Assembly (NCBI RefSeq): GCF_022458985.1 | Contig: NC_061773.1 | Coordinates: 20,122,001 to 20,186,000, forward strand | Source: Mugil cephalus | Taxonomy: Eukaryota; Chordata; Actinopteri; Mugiliformes; Mugilidae | DNA: 64,000 nucleotides | Direction of reading: 5' to 3' | Shown here: piece after piece, positions 28,401 to 57,197 of the stretch | Position numbering within the stretch: position 1 is the stretch's first letter | Layout of the letters: each line of letters begins with the position of its first letter | Program-made: the position numbers and the translations under genes | The notes under the pieces: generated by a model | Database searches by the model: none | Seen by the model: the letters and a program-made list of their open reading frames with translations, nothing else | What the model was told of the DNA's origin: nothing

Positions 28401-29646
28401 CATCTTTTCATTTTAATTATAGAAACACAAATTACCACATAACTTTTCTTTACATTAAAACATTTCTAAAAAGCTGAACTGTGCTACTGAAGCGCGACTC
28501 TCACTCTCCCTCTCTGTCCAGGCCTACCCGTCTCTGAAGCCCTTGGCCTCCTGGGTGTCAGACCTGCTTCAGAGGATCAGTTTTCTGAAGAGATGGATCT
28601 ATGACGGCATTCCACCTGTGTTCTGGATTAGCGGCTTCTTTTTCCCGCAGGCTTTTCTCACTGGAACCCTGCAGAATTACGCCCGGCGCTCTGGCACCTC
28701 TATTGACACAATTGGATTTGACTTTGAGGTCAGATAGTTGGCTGTAAACTATTTTTACCTCACTAGCTTAAGATGTGTTCATTTATATTTCTCAGCTCAA
28801 CATTACAAATTTATCTATTAATGTCTGTGCGACCATAAACACATACTTTGTTTCTACCACAGTTGCTTTGAAACGTTAGCCTTTAATCGTCGCCACCGAC
28901 TGTGGTTTCTAATACCTTCTCCCTTAGGTGGTGGTGGAGTCAGTGTCAGAGATAACAGAAATGCCAAGCACTGGCTGCTACATCCACGGTCTGTTCCTAG
29001 AGGGAGCTCGCTGGGATAACAAGGCAGGTCAGCTCACAGAGTCCCGACCCAAGGAGCTCTACACGCAAATGGCCGTCATCAGGCTGATCCCCGTGCCCAA
29101 CCGCAAGCCTCCGTCCTCTGGAATCTACATCTGCCCCATCTACAAGACGCTCACACGAGCTGGTCAGTACATACAGTCCCCGAGAGCCATAGGACTCATC
29201 TATAATACAACGAACAGATTAGTTAGCTCGCGTCCTGCTTTTAATAATCTGCCTGTGAAAGGGCCCGGGTTATAACTAGGTGTTTTTGCTCCCTCAAGTG
29301 TTTGCACGTATCTCTTTTGGTGGTTTTATCACTCACCCGAAATAGACTGTAGTTGGAGTCGTGTTTCACGAAGCATCTGAAAGTGCAGCTCCGTATTTTC
29401 CACCCGCAGCACGAAGCCAACACCTTGTGCTGCCCCTTTGGGCTCCTCACAAACACTGAAGTCAGTGCAAGGATATAAAATGTTTTTTCTCTGTGTCACT
29501 TTACTGCTCCGTCTGCTTTTGTAGGGACTCTGTCTACTACCGGTCATTCTACCAACTACGTGATCGCTGTGGAGCTGCCAACAGACCACAGTCAGGGACA
29601 CTGGATCAAACAAGGAGTTGCCCTCATCTGTGCACTGGACTACTGA
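2130..29646 (+). CDS. dnah1: dynein axonemal heavy chain 1 (78 coding exons, 4207 aa)
   Basis: This is the motor heavy chain of a single-headed inner dynein arm, which uses ATP to slide axonemal doublet microtubules in cilia and sperm flagella. I joined 78 coding exons, and every junction keeps frame, giving 4207 residues (human DNAH1 is about 4265). The order is tail, linker, six AAA modules, stalk with microtubule-binding tip, and a C-terminal domain ending [10 protein letters not shown]. Segments such as [14 protein letters not shown] and the microtubule-binding region are DNAH1-like rather than DNAH7/12-like. The start is the first ATG after the 5' intron acceptor. In mammals, loss causes sperm flagellar defects. 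Exon coordinates are in the domain entries below. Three introns use GC donors. No disabling change was seen, so the gene appears functional. RFX control is suggested by the X-box. Confidence 0.95.
7624..10597 (+). other. dnah1: dnah1 exons 18-27: linker region (residues 959-1510)
   Basis: Exons: 7624-7822, 7933-8186, 8614-8826, 8931-9095, 9230-9351, 9454-9559, 9662-9841, 9956-10096, 10207-10370, 10484-10597. The linker is the lever that swings across the AAA ring. Diagnostic dynein segments are visible: [43 protein letters not shown] and [10 protein letters not shown] across the last junction. The intron 8187-8613 is AT-rich and shows no element. Confidence 0.9.
10675..12094 (+). other. dnah1: dnah1 exons 28-33: AAA1, the main ATPase site (residues 1511-1788)
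   Basis: Exons: 10675-10863, 10961-11066, 11247-11360, 11445-11594, 11709-11795, 11908-12094. The Walker A motif GPAGTGKT is at about residues 1530-1537 and Walker [10 protein letters not shown] at about 1579-1587. The sensor-I region [18 protein letters not shown] follows. All catalytic residues expected for a working hydrolysis site are present. Confidence 0.93.
12181..14358 (+). other. dnah1: dnah1 exons 34-41: AAA2 (residues 1789-2167)
   Basis: Exons: 12181-12272, 12364-12518, 12613-12790, 12889-13083, 13181-13300, 13764-13916, 14019-14120, 14218-14358. The P-loop GPSGSGKT is at about 1811-1818. [32 protein letters not shown] and [16 protein letters not shown] are canonical. An acidic stretch (DDEEDGE) in exon 40 is also expected in DNAH1. 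The 463-base intron 13301-13763 is AT-rich with no recognisable element. Confidence 0.92.
14486..16317 (+). other. dnah1: dnah1 exons 42-47: AAA3 (residues 2168-2478)
   Basis: Exons: 14486-14646, 14750-14907, 15145-15318, 15431-15460, 15669-15847, 16087-16317. The P-loop GPTGTGKT is at about 2172-2179 and Walker [12 protein letters not shown] is in exon 43. [13 protein letters not shown] and [16 protein letters not shown] follow. Exon 45 is only 30 bases long and falls at a poorly conserved loop. Confidence 0.92.
16426..17651 (+). other. dnah1: dnah1 exons 48-51: AAA4 (residues 2479-2716)
   Basis: Exons: 16426-16622, 16915-17050, 17183-17391, 17480-17651. The P-loop reads GVGGSGRQS at about 2528-2536, with Arg where Walker A has Lys; the same substitution is usual in axonemal heavy chains. 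[15 protein letters not shown] and [18 protein letters not shown] are canonical. The 645-base intron 17652-18296 is AT-rich with no recognisable gene or element. Confidence 0.92.
18297..19924 (+). other. dnah1: dnah1 exons 52-57: stalk coiled coils and microtubule-binding tip (residues 2717-3063)
   Basis: Exons: 18297-18488, 18571-18681, 18817-19002, 19109-19300, 19478-19645, 19733-19924. Exons 52-54 encode the outgoing helix, rich in E, K and A heptads and ending [18 protein letters not shown]. Exons 55-56 encode the microtubule-binding tip (residues about 2880-2999), with [11 protein letters not shown] and [11 protein letters not shown]. Exon 57 is the return helix. The donor after exon 52 is GC, not GT. 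Confidence 0.92.
20151..25034 (+). other. dnah1: dnah1 exons 58-70: AAA5 and AAA6 (residues 3064-3752)
   Basis: Exons: 20151-20282, 20357-20482, 20631-20750, 21411-21560, 21654-21814, 22309-22534, 22683-22878, 22999-23150, 23262-23458, 23554-23698, 23942-24100, 24589-24720, 24864-25034. Visible landmarks are [55 protein letters not shown] and [16 protein letters not shown]. The intron after exon 66 has a GC donor. Introns 20751-21410 and 21815-22308 hold no recognisable gene. Confidence 0.92.
25193..25711. mobile_element. internally deleted Tc1-like transposon in dnah1 intron 70
   Basis: The ends form an imperfect inverted repeat. The left end reads TCAGGCATAGCATCATGACC and the right end, reverse-complemented, reads TCAGGTCTACCATTATGACC. 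The interior keeps pieces of the well-known fish element: TGACAGGTGAAGTGAATAAC beside the left end, and the antisense of ATTTGGAGGCCAGGTCAACA near 25490. It is far shorter than the roughly 1.2-1.6 kb autonomous copy and has no transposase ORF. It is therefore a non-autonomous relic. Confidence 0.7.
25803..29646 (+). other. dnah1: dnah1 exons 71-78: C-terminal domain (residues 3753-4207)
   Basis: Exons: 25803-25982, 26178-26354, 26769-26939, 27113-27243, 28187-28331, 28522-28728, 28928-29162, 29525-29646. Landmarks are [48 protein letters not shown] and [15 protein letters not shown], with the stop after ICALDY. The donor after exon 75 is GC. The 943-base intron 27244-28186 is AT-rich with no recognisable element. 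Confidence 0.93.
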
Positions 29647-29779
29647 ACACACCCACGTGCAAAAACATAATGCTTGACAGCCCATAGGATTGATGACTGC
29701 AATTACAGTTGCTAAAACAAAACCAAATCCGTTTTATTCACTAAATAATAATTCTCTGAAACCATCCCCTAGTCTGTGT

Positions 29780-29785
29780 AATAAA
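29780..29785 (+). terminator. polyadenylation signal of dnah1
   Basis: AATAAA lies 134 bases after the dnah1 stop and is followed by a T/C-rich stretch. This gives a short 3' UTR and ends the transcript before the mapkapk3 promoter region. Confidence 0.6.
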
Positions 29786-29799
29786 CTTTTCCCCCCACA

Positions 29800-41591
<11,792 letters not shown>

Positions 41592-42137
41592 GACAAGGAA
41601 GCGCCTCAGTGGTACAACCAGGCGGAACCTGCCAGCGACGATGAAGAGCAGCTCGCAGCGAAGAGGAAAATGGGAATTCATTGTTTTAAAGAGCTGGTCG
41701 GGACTCTTGAGAGACCAGACGTAAAGCAACTCGCATCCCGAATTAAAGGGACAATTTAAAAAAAAAAAACACCAGTGTCAAAGCTGGACATTAATGGGAC
41801 ATATCATATGTGATATCACCTGTTTCCTGTCAGTGGTAGAAATCGACAGCTCCGGCCACTGTCTGTTTTTAATCATTTTAATAATGTATGTCAGTCATTT
41901 TTTTGAGCTTGCCCGTTTGTAAAAAAAAAGTATGTGCAGTGGTAACGTTTTCTGTATTGGAATGCCTGTTTGACCTCTCTTTGCAAATATGCATTAGTGT
42001 GCAGATCACACAAAGACAAAGAAACCAACCGTGGACAGACTGTGAAACCAGAACACTCATTGCTACCTGTGTCGTCTTAATGTCGTCCCTCTTTCCCTGA
42101 CTTTCTTTCAGGGGAAAAAGTCTAACATGGCGTCTTA

Positions 42138-42143
42138 AATAAA
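42138..42143 (+). terminator. polyadenylation signal of mapkapk3
   Basis: AATAAA lies about 550 bases after the stop, within an AT-rich 3' UTR. A T-rich tract follows at 42175-42192. Confidence 0.5.
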
Positions 42144-43763
42144 ATGTAGCCTCCACAGTTCAGCTCAAGGGAGTATTTTTTTTTTTTTTTTATCATTATT
42201 GTGGCAATAATCAAAGGACCTCACACTCACCATCAAGTGAAACTAATTCCCTTTACTTATGTTTTGTCACAGCAACGTCTTGAAATGTTAGTGGAGCAAT
42301 GTCAGGTTCCTGTCCGGGTCAGAGAGCTGCATGCAAACAGCCGTGAGGTAACAGTCGGGCCGCTCTATATGGATGAATTGTGACACTTTCCTTGAGAAAT
42401 GTCTTGTGTGTGTTTATGCGGGTTGAGAGAACGCTTCCCGTAAATAGTGGCTGCAGTTATCGTTCTCAATGAAAACACGAGCGACGCGCTGGAGCCGACA
42501 AAAACAAGTCGTCGTCGTCCACATGCTTTTAAATCGAAGAGCAGGAGTTGACGTTCGTGAGCAAGACGTGCCTTTATGTGGGCCTATCGCTTTTGTACTC
42601 GGGCCTCTCAGGCTTTGTAAGGCTGCTGTAAATAGCAGCAGTGGAGTAGTTATTTGGGACGCAGCCATCCGACAGCAAAAGGTCAACATTATTGTGTTTA
42701 GATTATATGGAACCTTTCCCCCACTTTGATCACATGGTCCTCCTGGAGTATTTGGAGTGTGAGTTAAGGGAAGCCAATCATAAGCGCCTCTTTGATTTTG
42801 CACGTACGGAACGTCTGCCGTGATTAAAGCAGGATCCGTGAGTGAAGAACATGTAGAAGCTGTCGGAGTAGCGCAAACAATAGCAAAGTCTGACAGTGTT
42901 GGTGGGAATTTACAGTCTGCCGAAAGTGACATGTTTCCTTGTAGAGGCTGTGATGAGTTTTTCTGTGTTACTCAGACGTTTCGTAGAGACAAGTCTGGAC
43001 TAGATTATACCGCACACACGATGACGACGTCACACAGCGTCTCCTGCACTTCCGGCTTACATCACTCCCTCAAAGCCACACAACCACTTCTCCTGCAGAG
43101 GTTTGCAAACACCAGAGAGCTCTTCAGTGACATTCAAAGAAAGTCAGAGATGGATTTATAAAACGTTTATTAGTTCATTGTTGCGCTCTCAGCCCGTGCG
43201 GTGGTGCACTGAGGGGTCAGACGTTCTGTGATTCATTCACTCGAATGCAGCAGTGGTGTAAACTCAGGAAACGGTGCAAATGAAAGCTACCGGAACATCC
43301 TGTTACGCTCAGAGATGAATCCCAGTTAAGCAGGTGCGACCAGAATACTACGCACGTCTGCCAGAGGCCCGTGAGTGGGACGGACAAGAGGGGAGCGTAT
43401 GAAGGGTGGGACAGGGAGGCTGATAAGTTTGGCCTTTAGTCAGGATTGTGTTGAAGGTCAATGGAAAGGGAGCCGGCCTTCCGCTGTTTCTCCACCACGC
43501 GACGTCTCCGTTGTCCCGTTGAGTCACCGATGTGCAGTTACAGGCCTCGCTCGACAATTAGTGCCATCGCCGTCATGGGTTGGATAAGGATATCATTACT
43601 GCCACCGAAATAGCCTCAAGTCCTCACAGACGGGTCACATGACGCTTATATTATCCTCAAAAGGACACAGCCCTGGCAGCGGGCATGTGTGTTTGTTCCT
43701 CCTCCGACCAACCGAATTTAAGTGTGACACTTAAATGCAACATCTGTACTTTGTATGTTTTAC

Positions 43764-43788
43764 ATATATATATATATATATATATATT
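43764..43788. repeat. (AT)n microsatellite
   Basis: About 12 uninterrupted AT units in intergenic DNA. Confidence 0.85.
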
Positions 43789-44433
43789 ACTGAAATGGAT
43801 TCTGTTGTGGTGTTTTTGACATAGGTAAATAAATAAATAAAATTACAAAAACGAGTCTGAAAACAAATGTGTCCATCACCAGAACAGGTATGTGGGTCGA
43901 ATACAAAGGATATTTAATAGTTTTTCCTGCATCCTTCCCAGAATTCGTGTAGTAATTCTCAGGAAACTGTAAATTTACCAATTTCGTAATCACACACAGT
44001 GTGACGGCCTCCGTTCAACATATTGAAAAATACTTTCAAAGACCACATAGTCTGCACCACCAGTAAAAGGCCTTCTGGGTTGCACCCATTGCATTGCATT
44101 CACTTTCTGCGGATGAATTTGAGAATATATGCTTTCAGTTTGATATATTAGACACTGATAATCCACGTTAAAGCAAATGTTTTGCGTCATTTTTAACGTG
44201 TCAGCAGATTAGGTTTAATAGGCACGGCTAAAAAAAAAATTAGGAAAAAAAAACAGAACAAGTTCTGCCAGTCTGACTGTTCCTGGAAAACTACAGAAAC
44301 TTGCATTCCTGACTAACACACGTTGCACCATTCGTGCTTTGTCTACTTCATTTGTTTTGTTTAAGGAACATCGTATATTGTCAGCATAAAAATATTACAA
44401 ATTATGTAATATATGATGTTGCGTTTTATTGTT

Positions 44434-44480
44434 GTTATTATTATTATTATTATTACTATTATTATTACTATTAATTACTA
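44434..44480. repeat. (TTA)n microsatellite
   Basis: Interrupted TTA/TTG units. A complementary-type TAA-rich stretch lies near 45115-45170. Confidence 0.8.
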
Positions 44481-44819
44481 CACAGCTGTAAAATGCTTGT
44501 GAAATTTTTATTATACATAACTGTAATATGCGTGTGGTTTCTTGCAGTTCCTATACAGCGATGTAATGTGCAAACAGCAGAAGTCCAGCCCAGTCAAGGC
44601 TGGTGTGTGGACATTTCCCAGCAGTTCAATAAGGATGGGTGGGGTGTAGGAGGGGTGAAGAGGGCAGGTAGGCAGCCACCTCACTACATCCATTTTAGTC
44701 AAAAGCCTTCCTCCCGAATCCAAGTCCCACACACGCACGCTGGGTGGGTGGGTGTGTGTTACAGCGAGCATCAGCGCAGCGATCAGCGGGCTCACCGCGC
44801 TCCATCAGACCAGACGCCC

Positions 44820-44874
44820 ATGATGAGAGGCTGCTCCGGCCGGTCCAAGTCCGCGCAGAACCAGGACAGAGCGG
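44820..44874 (+). other. pfkfb4: candidate alternative first coding exon of pfkfb4
   Basis: In a GC- and CpG-rich island (about 44740-45010) an ATG opens 18 codons ending AQNQDRA plus one base, followed by a good donor G|GTAAGG. This is the same phase as the main first exon. Splicing to the exon at 50231 would give a short alternative N-terminus (about 18 residues) running straight into [16 protein letters not shown] genes commonly use alternative first exons and promoters. No other downstream acceptor of a different gene was found before 50231. The second ATG (44823) has the better context. Linkage to pfkfb4 is inference. Confidence 0.35.
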
Positions 44875-46324
44875 GTAAGGCGATGCGAGCAAGTTCGCGC
44901 CGTGCGCCGGCGGTTGTCCGCGTATATTAGACGGAGCCGGGGCAGCCCGGCGAGGACGTAAACAAGAGGCGACGTGCTCGAGCGAGGGTTGGCGCTGTCG
45001 CCGAGACCTTTACCCTACATAACAACAACCAGGCGTTAATGTTGTTTTCTTTTTAATAGTAGGCAGCCTGGTTCGTTTACTGTCACGCAGGAGGAAAGAA
45101 AAAGGAGGATGTCATTATTATTATCATTATTAATAATAATGATAATAATAATAATAATAACTGCTGCTGGAAATAACGATAATAAACAACACTGTTAAGG
45201 TTTCGTGTCTAGTGAGGCTGAGTGAGGCTCCCTGGATTCTTTCCACTCATGACTGGGATGTCATCATGATGCATTTCACTCTCTGGCCGGGAAATAAATG
45301 CTGTTGCAGAGATGGTGATGGTTTGGGTTTTATGGCTGGTTGTTGTGCAGTTCACACTGTGCTGCTGCTGCTGCTGCTGCCATGCTATGAATGTTATTGA
45401 GCCCTGATTGTATGTGAAGCTCAGTGAGCTCAGACCGTGCCTCAGCCCCGGTGACTGTGTCGGTTCGACTGCCAGCTGTAATCCTACCATACACTACTAT
45501 ATTGGGAGATGACTTGTCCTGTATGGTACAGGGCTGCTAAAAGCTTGCTAGCTGCAATCAGAGCCCCAGCTGCTGAGAGCACGGAGGAGGAGCTCAGCCT
45601 GTTTCCTGTTCATGTTCCAGTTTACAGTGTGCAAGACTGAGACTTAGCCTACTTCCTTCAAATCTGAGATGTCAGTGAGGACGATAGCCAGCCAAGACAT
45701 TTCTCCACGTAGGTTCTCTTCACTGGCATCCTGTTTAATCTGAGCCAGGAATTAAAAATCCTTTGACCCTTGGTGACTCGGTCTTTCCTTAAATTACCCA
45801 CTCAGTGCCGTATCACACCAGTACAACACTTTGCCTAAACGTGGCCTCTGTTTCCAAAAGTAGAATGGTGCAACCTACAGCTACCGAGCTCTTCTCCCAG
45901 TTTGATTTTAGGAGGCAGACCCCTATGTACGTCTAAGGTTAGGCTTGACCCTGCCTCCTTTTGATACGTCCCTGAACCGTCCTTAAGTTTGCTTCTAGGT
46001 GGCGGAGGAACTTTCCATGCATGCTAAATTGCATCATATTCTTTTTGTTGCTTATGATTCATCCTATATTCAGGATATGTACACGCCTACCCACCTGCAA
46101 TACAGCGACTATCACCACTGACCAGCCTTTTCACCAGCCTATGAATACTTTGACTGATGGCGCCATCCATCCTTTTTATCCCTCTTATGTATCATGTGTC
46201 ATGTATCAGGTACTCTTGTTTGTACCCTGTATAAATGCTGCATATATGCTTTACCCAGATGCATGTATGAATGAGCTGGGTTCTGCACCGTTGCCTCAGT
46301 GCTTTATCTGGTGTTTGAGTCTCT

Positions 46325-46405
46325 GGTATCTGTAAAGCATCTTGAGACTATTCCAATTGTTTCTATTGGTGAAGCTGCTGTTTAGAGTAATGGGTAAATA
46401 AAATC
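46325..46405 (+). mobile_element. LINE-like 3' tail
   Basis: The sequence CTGTAAAGCATCTTGAGAC followed some 60 bases later by GGTAAATAAAAT matches the usual 3' ends of fish LINEs. The upstream ORF is not recognisable, so only the tail is called. Confidence 0.45.
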
Positions 46406-47226
46406 ACTATACAGCATGTTCCACTGTTTGCAAGACGTTATTCAGACTTTGAAACGTATAACTAAAAATACATCCTTTAGCAGGAGTTCCTGTGCCATTT
46501 CTTAGTGCACCTGATGAACCTGACATATATTATAGTGTAACAGCAGTCAGGGAATTTGTCAGAGCGTTGGAGCTATTTAATTAGAAAACTTCCATCTCAC
46601 CATATTTAGGTCACAGGCCCTGTTACTCCATCACCAAGACTGACTCTCGGCTAAATATAATCAGTACAACAGATAACAACAGAGGAACAAATAGGCCTAC
46701 TAACCTCGAAATATCAAGTGGCTTTCCACTTATGAGGCGCTGTTATATAATCCAGTACGGCAGCTCTACAGAGGTCTTTGTTTTTGTTGACGCTCAGTGT
46801 GATGTGGATTAATCTCTATGGTAATGTCTGTAGCCATTGTTGAGTTGTTACTGTACTTGGCTGCGTTGGTCACTCTTCACCTGAGACAAAGAGAACATCA
46901 AGGGCACTTGTTAAAACCAAAAAACAAACTCTCAGCCACCTTACAAACAACAAAACAAAAATGGATTATATTGATTTAAACGTGTGGCATATAAACATTC
47001 TTTCCAAGGCTGCCAGTTCCAGTTTCGAATGCCAAATTTTTGCAATCCTGAGTCAACAACGCTCATAAAGAGGGTACGAAGGAGAGTGTAATGCTGCCAT
47101 CTCATGGACACAGTCAGCTCACAAGTGAAGTGTAAGAAAATGCTATTAACAGACCAGCATACTTACTGCTTAACAGTAATATTAACGTGAATATTGACAA
47201 CATTTTTCACTCAATGACTCTCACAG

Positions 47227-47247
47227 TCACATAGATAGATAGATAGA
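47227..47247. repeat. (ATAG)n tetranucleotide repeat
   Basis: Four to five ATAG units, followed by imperfect ACATTCG repeats. Confidence 0.8.
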
Positions 47248-47565
47248 TTCGACATTCGACATAACATTCGATTTTGCAAGCGCAATCTTATGAAACTGGT
47301 AAACCCAGCCAAGCATCAAGCCTTAAGCAACAAGCAAAGTAAGATAAGGCCAAGCATTGTGTTTCAGCAATCTGGAAAATGTGGTTTCTTAAATGCTCTG
47401 CACTCAAAATGGTGTTTGGAATTATTGTCAATGTCTGAAAAATTCACTTCTGACATTTATTTTAGGACATTTAAAGAAAAGAGGAACTCGCTACTTTAAC
47501 ACTCTTGACTTTCCTGAGAGGAAAATGCTCTAATTTTTCACATCATTATTCTGCCCATGAAAGAC

Positions 47566-47820
47566 CAGTGTATAGGATTTAGTGGCGTATTGCAACCAAC
47601 TGAACACCTCTCTCTTTGTAGCGGAACTTACAGTTGTCACTACTTCCACTTCAAAATACAAAAGGGCCTCTCTAGGATCAGTATTTGGTTTGTCTGTTCT
47701 GGGTTACTAAACATATGAAGAACTACAATAAAAACACAACAATTTTTTTGGTGACAGGTGATTATGCACAAATGCAGACATACAGTAATTACGAATACCA
47801 TATTCCATCCCTGCTCTCCT
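47566..47820. mobile_element. degraded teleost MITE
   Basis: It begins CAGTGTATAGGATTTAGTGG and continues with ATTGCAACCAACTGAACACC. This is the terminal signature of a dispersed fish MITE whose intact copies carry the inverted copy at the other end. The far terminus is not recognisable here, so the right boundary is approximate. Confidence 0.55.
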
Positions 47821-48524
47821 AACTCTCATTGTCTTTTGTAGCACTGATGCAGGCTATTTAGACAGGTGCATACTGGCCTAAAATGGGCAAGAACATGAAT
47901 TTTTCCCATACTTTTCTACCCTTAAAGCTGCACTAATCATTTTTATATATAAACAGCAGATCAACAAAAGTGGCAAACCCAGGAAATCCCCAGGAATTCT
48001 CCATATATATATATTTGACAAATATTGTACATACAACAACTACCTCATTAATATATTTCAATACACATACTATGAACCCAAGCACACCACCAGTCTCTTT
48101 CCAGCAACAGACATTGAAAAAGGAAAATAAATTAATAAGTAAATATTAAAGAGGAAAACTATAAGGCACATCGCATCCCGTTGAGGCACACTGACCTCTT
48201 TTCCAAGGGAAGCCTGACCAAGACAGCAACCTAAGAAAGTTGCAATCAAGAACCCTTCTTCAAGAACAAACAGCAACTCACACAGCAACACAAATAATAT
48301 ACATGGAAGATAAAAAACAACGGGACTAAGATGTTGTGAGTGACTAAGTGTGACTAAGGTTTACATTAAAACAAGGACAAGTGTGATATGTAGCTTCTCC
48401 AAGGTCTCTCACACAAAGCAGTGAGTACCAAGCATCAGGTGCAAAGTCAAACAGTGTTTACCAAATTCAGAGTCAGATTTGGGCACATTTAATAAGTACA
48501 AATCGACATATTGAATTGACTTGA

Positions 48525-48552
48525 GTGCCCAAACTTTTGACTGGTCGTGTAG
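48525..48552. mobile_element. solo Tc1-type terminal repeat
   Basis: GTGCCCAAACTTTTGACTGG followed by a short TCGTGTAG resembles the outer end of Tc1-like inverted repeats (CCAAACTTTTGACTGGTACTGTA). No partner end or transposase was found nearby. Confidence 0.4.
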
Positions 48553-48838
48553 GTACAGTAGACCAGATATGTTTTTTTTTTAAAAATCTAATCTTCCATA
48601 AACATAGATTTCATTTTGTTCAAAATGTGTCGTTACACAGCGGGAAATTATGAGGTCCGCAATTATGTTTGAAAGCCAATTTCCACTTCAACAAAACCTG
48701 ATAATAACTACATTTATTGACGTACTTTATTTTAGTTATTTTTTGAGTGCGCACAGCATATGTTATCTACGGTCGCGCGGAAAACACGTTGCGCTCGTGC
48801 TGCGGCCATTACGGCAGACGGTCGGTTTTGCAGGGAGC

Positions 48839-48844
48839 CACGTG
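48839..48844. promoter_or_regulatory. E-box with hypoxia-response core upstream of pfkfb4
   Basis: CACGTG, within CCACGTGAC, sits in a CpG-rich stretch 156 bases before the pfkfb4 start codon. It contains the RCGTG core used by HIF; mammalian PFKFB4 is hypoxia-induced. A 6-base motif is weak alone, so the call rests on position and known regulation. Confidence 0.35.
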
Positions 48845-48999
48845 ACAGCGGCACGGCGGAGCGAGACCGTACTCTAAACCCGTACCGTCTCCATCCTCGC
48901 GGAGCCGCGCAGATGAAACGCCGGTCACCTTCAGCGCAGCATCACGGGGAAGGGCCCCGTGTTTCCCTCGCGGCTTCCTGCGCTCCACCTGCGGACGGA

Positions 49000-55708
<6,709 letters not shown>

Positions 55709-56247
55709 GGCAGTGCCCCCTCGACCCCACATCCCCCACACCCCCCCTCCTCCGACCCCCCTCCTTTCTCTTACGCTTCATTACGCACAATGAACCCTCC
55801 AGACAACGTACCTTCCTAAATCACTGATCGAGTCTCTCGCCACTGTTCTTGTCTTCTGTTTTGCCTCGACTTGTATCCTAAGACGTGCTGATGGTGGCAA
55901 TTGACTGGAATCCAGTTTCTAATTTTCCGATTATTAATCCTGTCACGGATCTATGGGTCGCGCACGTTCTCCTATTTTTGGAGAATAAATGAAAAGCAGA
56001 TGAAGTTTTTTTTTTTTTTGTTGCTTTTATTATAATTATTATTTTTTTTTTTTTTCATCCAACTGTGAAGCAATGAAACGCCAGCACCTTTTCTGTTGAA
56101 GCTTTGATTACGAGTAGCTCATGTTCTTATTGATCTGAAGTCATTTTTATCATCATGTTGACGTCTTGCCGGTGTCTCGTCACTTTATATTTTTGTTGGT
56201 TATTTGTCAAGAAGCTCTAATCTCAGTTTGACAGCACCGCACAACAC

Positions 56248-56253
56248 AATAAA
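56248..56253 (+). terminator. polyadenylation signal for the proximal pfkfb4 terminal exon
   Basis: AATAAA about 540 bases after the stop at 55708. Further candidates lie at about 55984 and 56435. Any of these would end transcripts before the distal terminal exon. Confidence 0.5.
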
Positions 56254-57137
56254 GTTGTGCCTATTCTTCTATTTTGCACATTAAAAAAAATGAACTGTTT
56301 AGTCTTTTTTAGGATGTCCAACATTGTCTAATGATGCTCTTGGATGTGCACATATACGCTGTTATTTTTATTGTTAAACAGTATATTCACATCAGACGTA
56401 AATAAGAGGAAGGTGTTTCTGTTCACTGTCTCTAAATAAACTCCACTCAACCACTTCATGATTCCTCACCACACGCTTTGTTGTGCATCATTTTAGAAAG
56501 CTTGGCATGAAAGCAGCGTTGCTGTTTAATAACAAGGACATGAACTTAGTAGCAAACGCTGGCCTGGATTGTTCTTACTCGAAGATCAAGCGACGCTTGC
56601 CATTTCCTCCACATCTGTACTTATCTGCACATCAAATGTTCAGTGCTCTGCCCTTCCTGCTCTCCTCCGCCGCACAAACACGAAGGCGCAGAGATTTTTT
56701 TCCCCCCCTCGTTCATTTACATGCAAAGACTCCACTGGGTTGAATAACAAACTGCTGCCATTCATCAGCCCGAACAAAACCCTCACTGTGCCGTGGCACA
56801 GATTTCTGTCCGCCTGGAGATCCTACAACGCTCGCTTTAATGTTTACGCTTTTAGACAAGGAGTTAATAATGATAAAAATGAAAGCAAGCATTTAAATAT
56901 ACAATACAAGCCTCGTGCTATAAGCAAATCCACATGACTCATGAAATGACATCACGTATAAAAATGAACAACACAAATATAGGCATGAAACTGCCAGCCC
57001 AGCAACAGAGTAAATAATCTGTTCTAGTCTCATTCAAAAAAGCTGAAAACTGGTGTCATGGAAACGGACTTGAAAACAGTGTTGACTTGATGTGTGTTTG
57101 CACAAGGCCTCTGACGCTGTTGCGTTCCTCCTTCCAG

Positions 57138-57197
57138 AATGTGAATATCCATCGTACAACTGAAGACGCCCTGCAGACCGTGCCTCCTCACTTCTGA
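57138..57197 (+). CDS. pfkfb4: second, homologous terminal coding exon of pfkfb4
   Basis: After a strong acceptor (CTCCTTCCAG) the sequence encodes NVNIHRTTEDALQTVPPHF and a stop. It has the same length (60 bases), the same phase 0 and 10 of 19 residues identical to the proximal terminal exon (NVEVSRMSEEALLTVPAHQ). It is not the next exon of one transcript, because both end in stops; it must be a mutually exclusive alternative last exon joined to exon 13. A distal AATAAA at 57893-57898 supports its use. Its residues also resemble the PFKFB1-type C-terminus (EEAL-TVPAHY). The protein would again be 474 aa. Expression is not shown by the sequence. Confidence 0.65.
   Translation, partial: NVNIHRTTEDALQTVPPHF

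Larger units (their letters stand above)
42144..44700. other. intergenic sequence between mapkapk3 and the upstream pfkfb4 exon
   Basis: The open frames here, including a 172-codon minus-strand frame at 42414-42932, have no family motif and no matching splice pattern. Features present are an (AT)n run near 43764-43788 and a (TTA)n run near 44434-44480. No gene is supported. Confidence 0.5.
44900..48750. other. possible pfkfb4 first intron or intergenic sequence, repeat-rich
   Basis: There is no supported coding exon. The stretch contains TAA- and CTG-type simple repeats (45115-45170, 45362-45380), a LINE-like tail near 46330-46405, a tetranucleotide repeat near 47230, a MITE relic at 47566 and a Tc1-type end at 48525-48552. 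Confidence 0.5.

Noticed and set aside
2130-29646. Assignment to DNAH7 or DNAH12 instead of DNAH1
   Set aside because: Tail motifs ([22 protein letters not shown]) and the near-identical stalk and C-terminus follow DNAH1, and the 4207-residue length fits.
42414-42932. 172-codon minus-strand open frame after mapkapk3
   Set aside because: No family motif, composition typical of chance, no splice or promoter context, and it lies within the probable mapkapk3 downstream flank.
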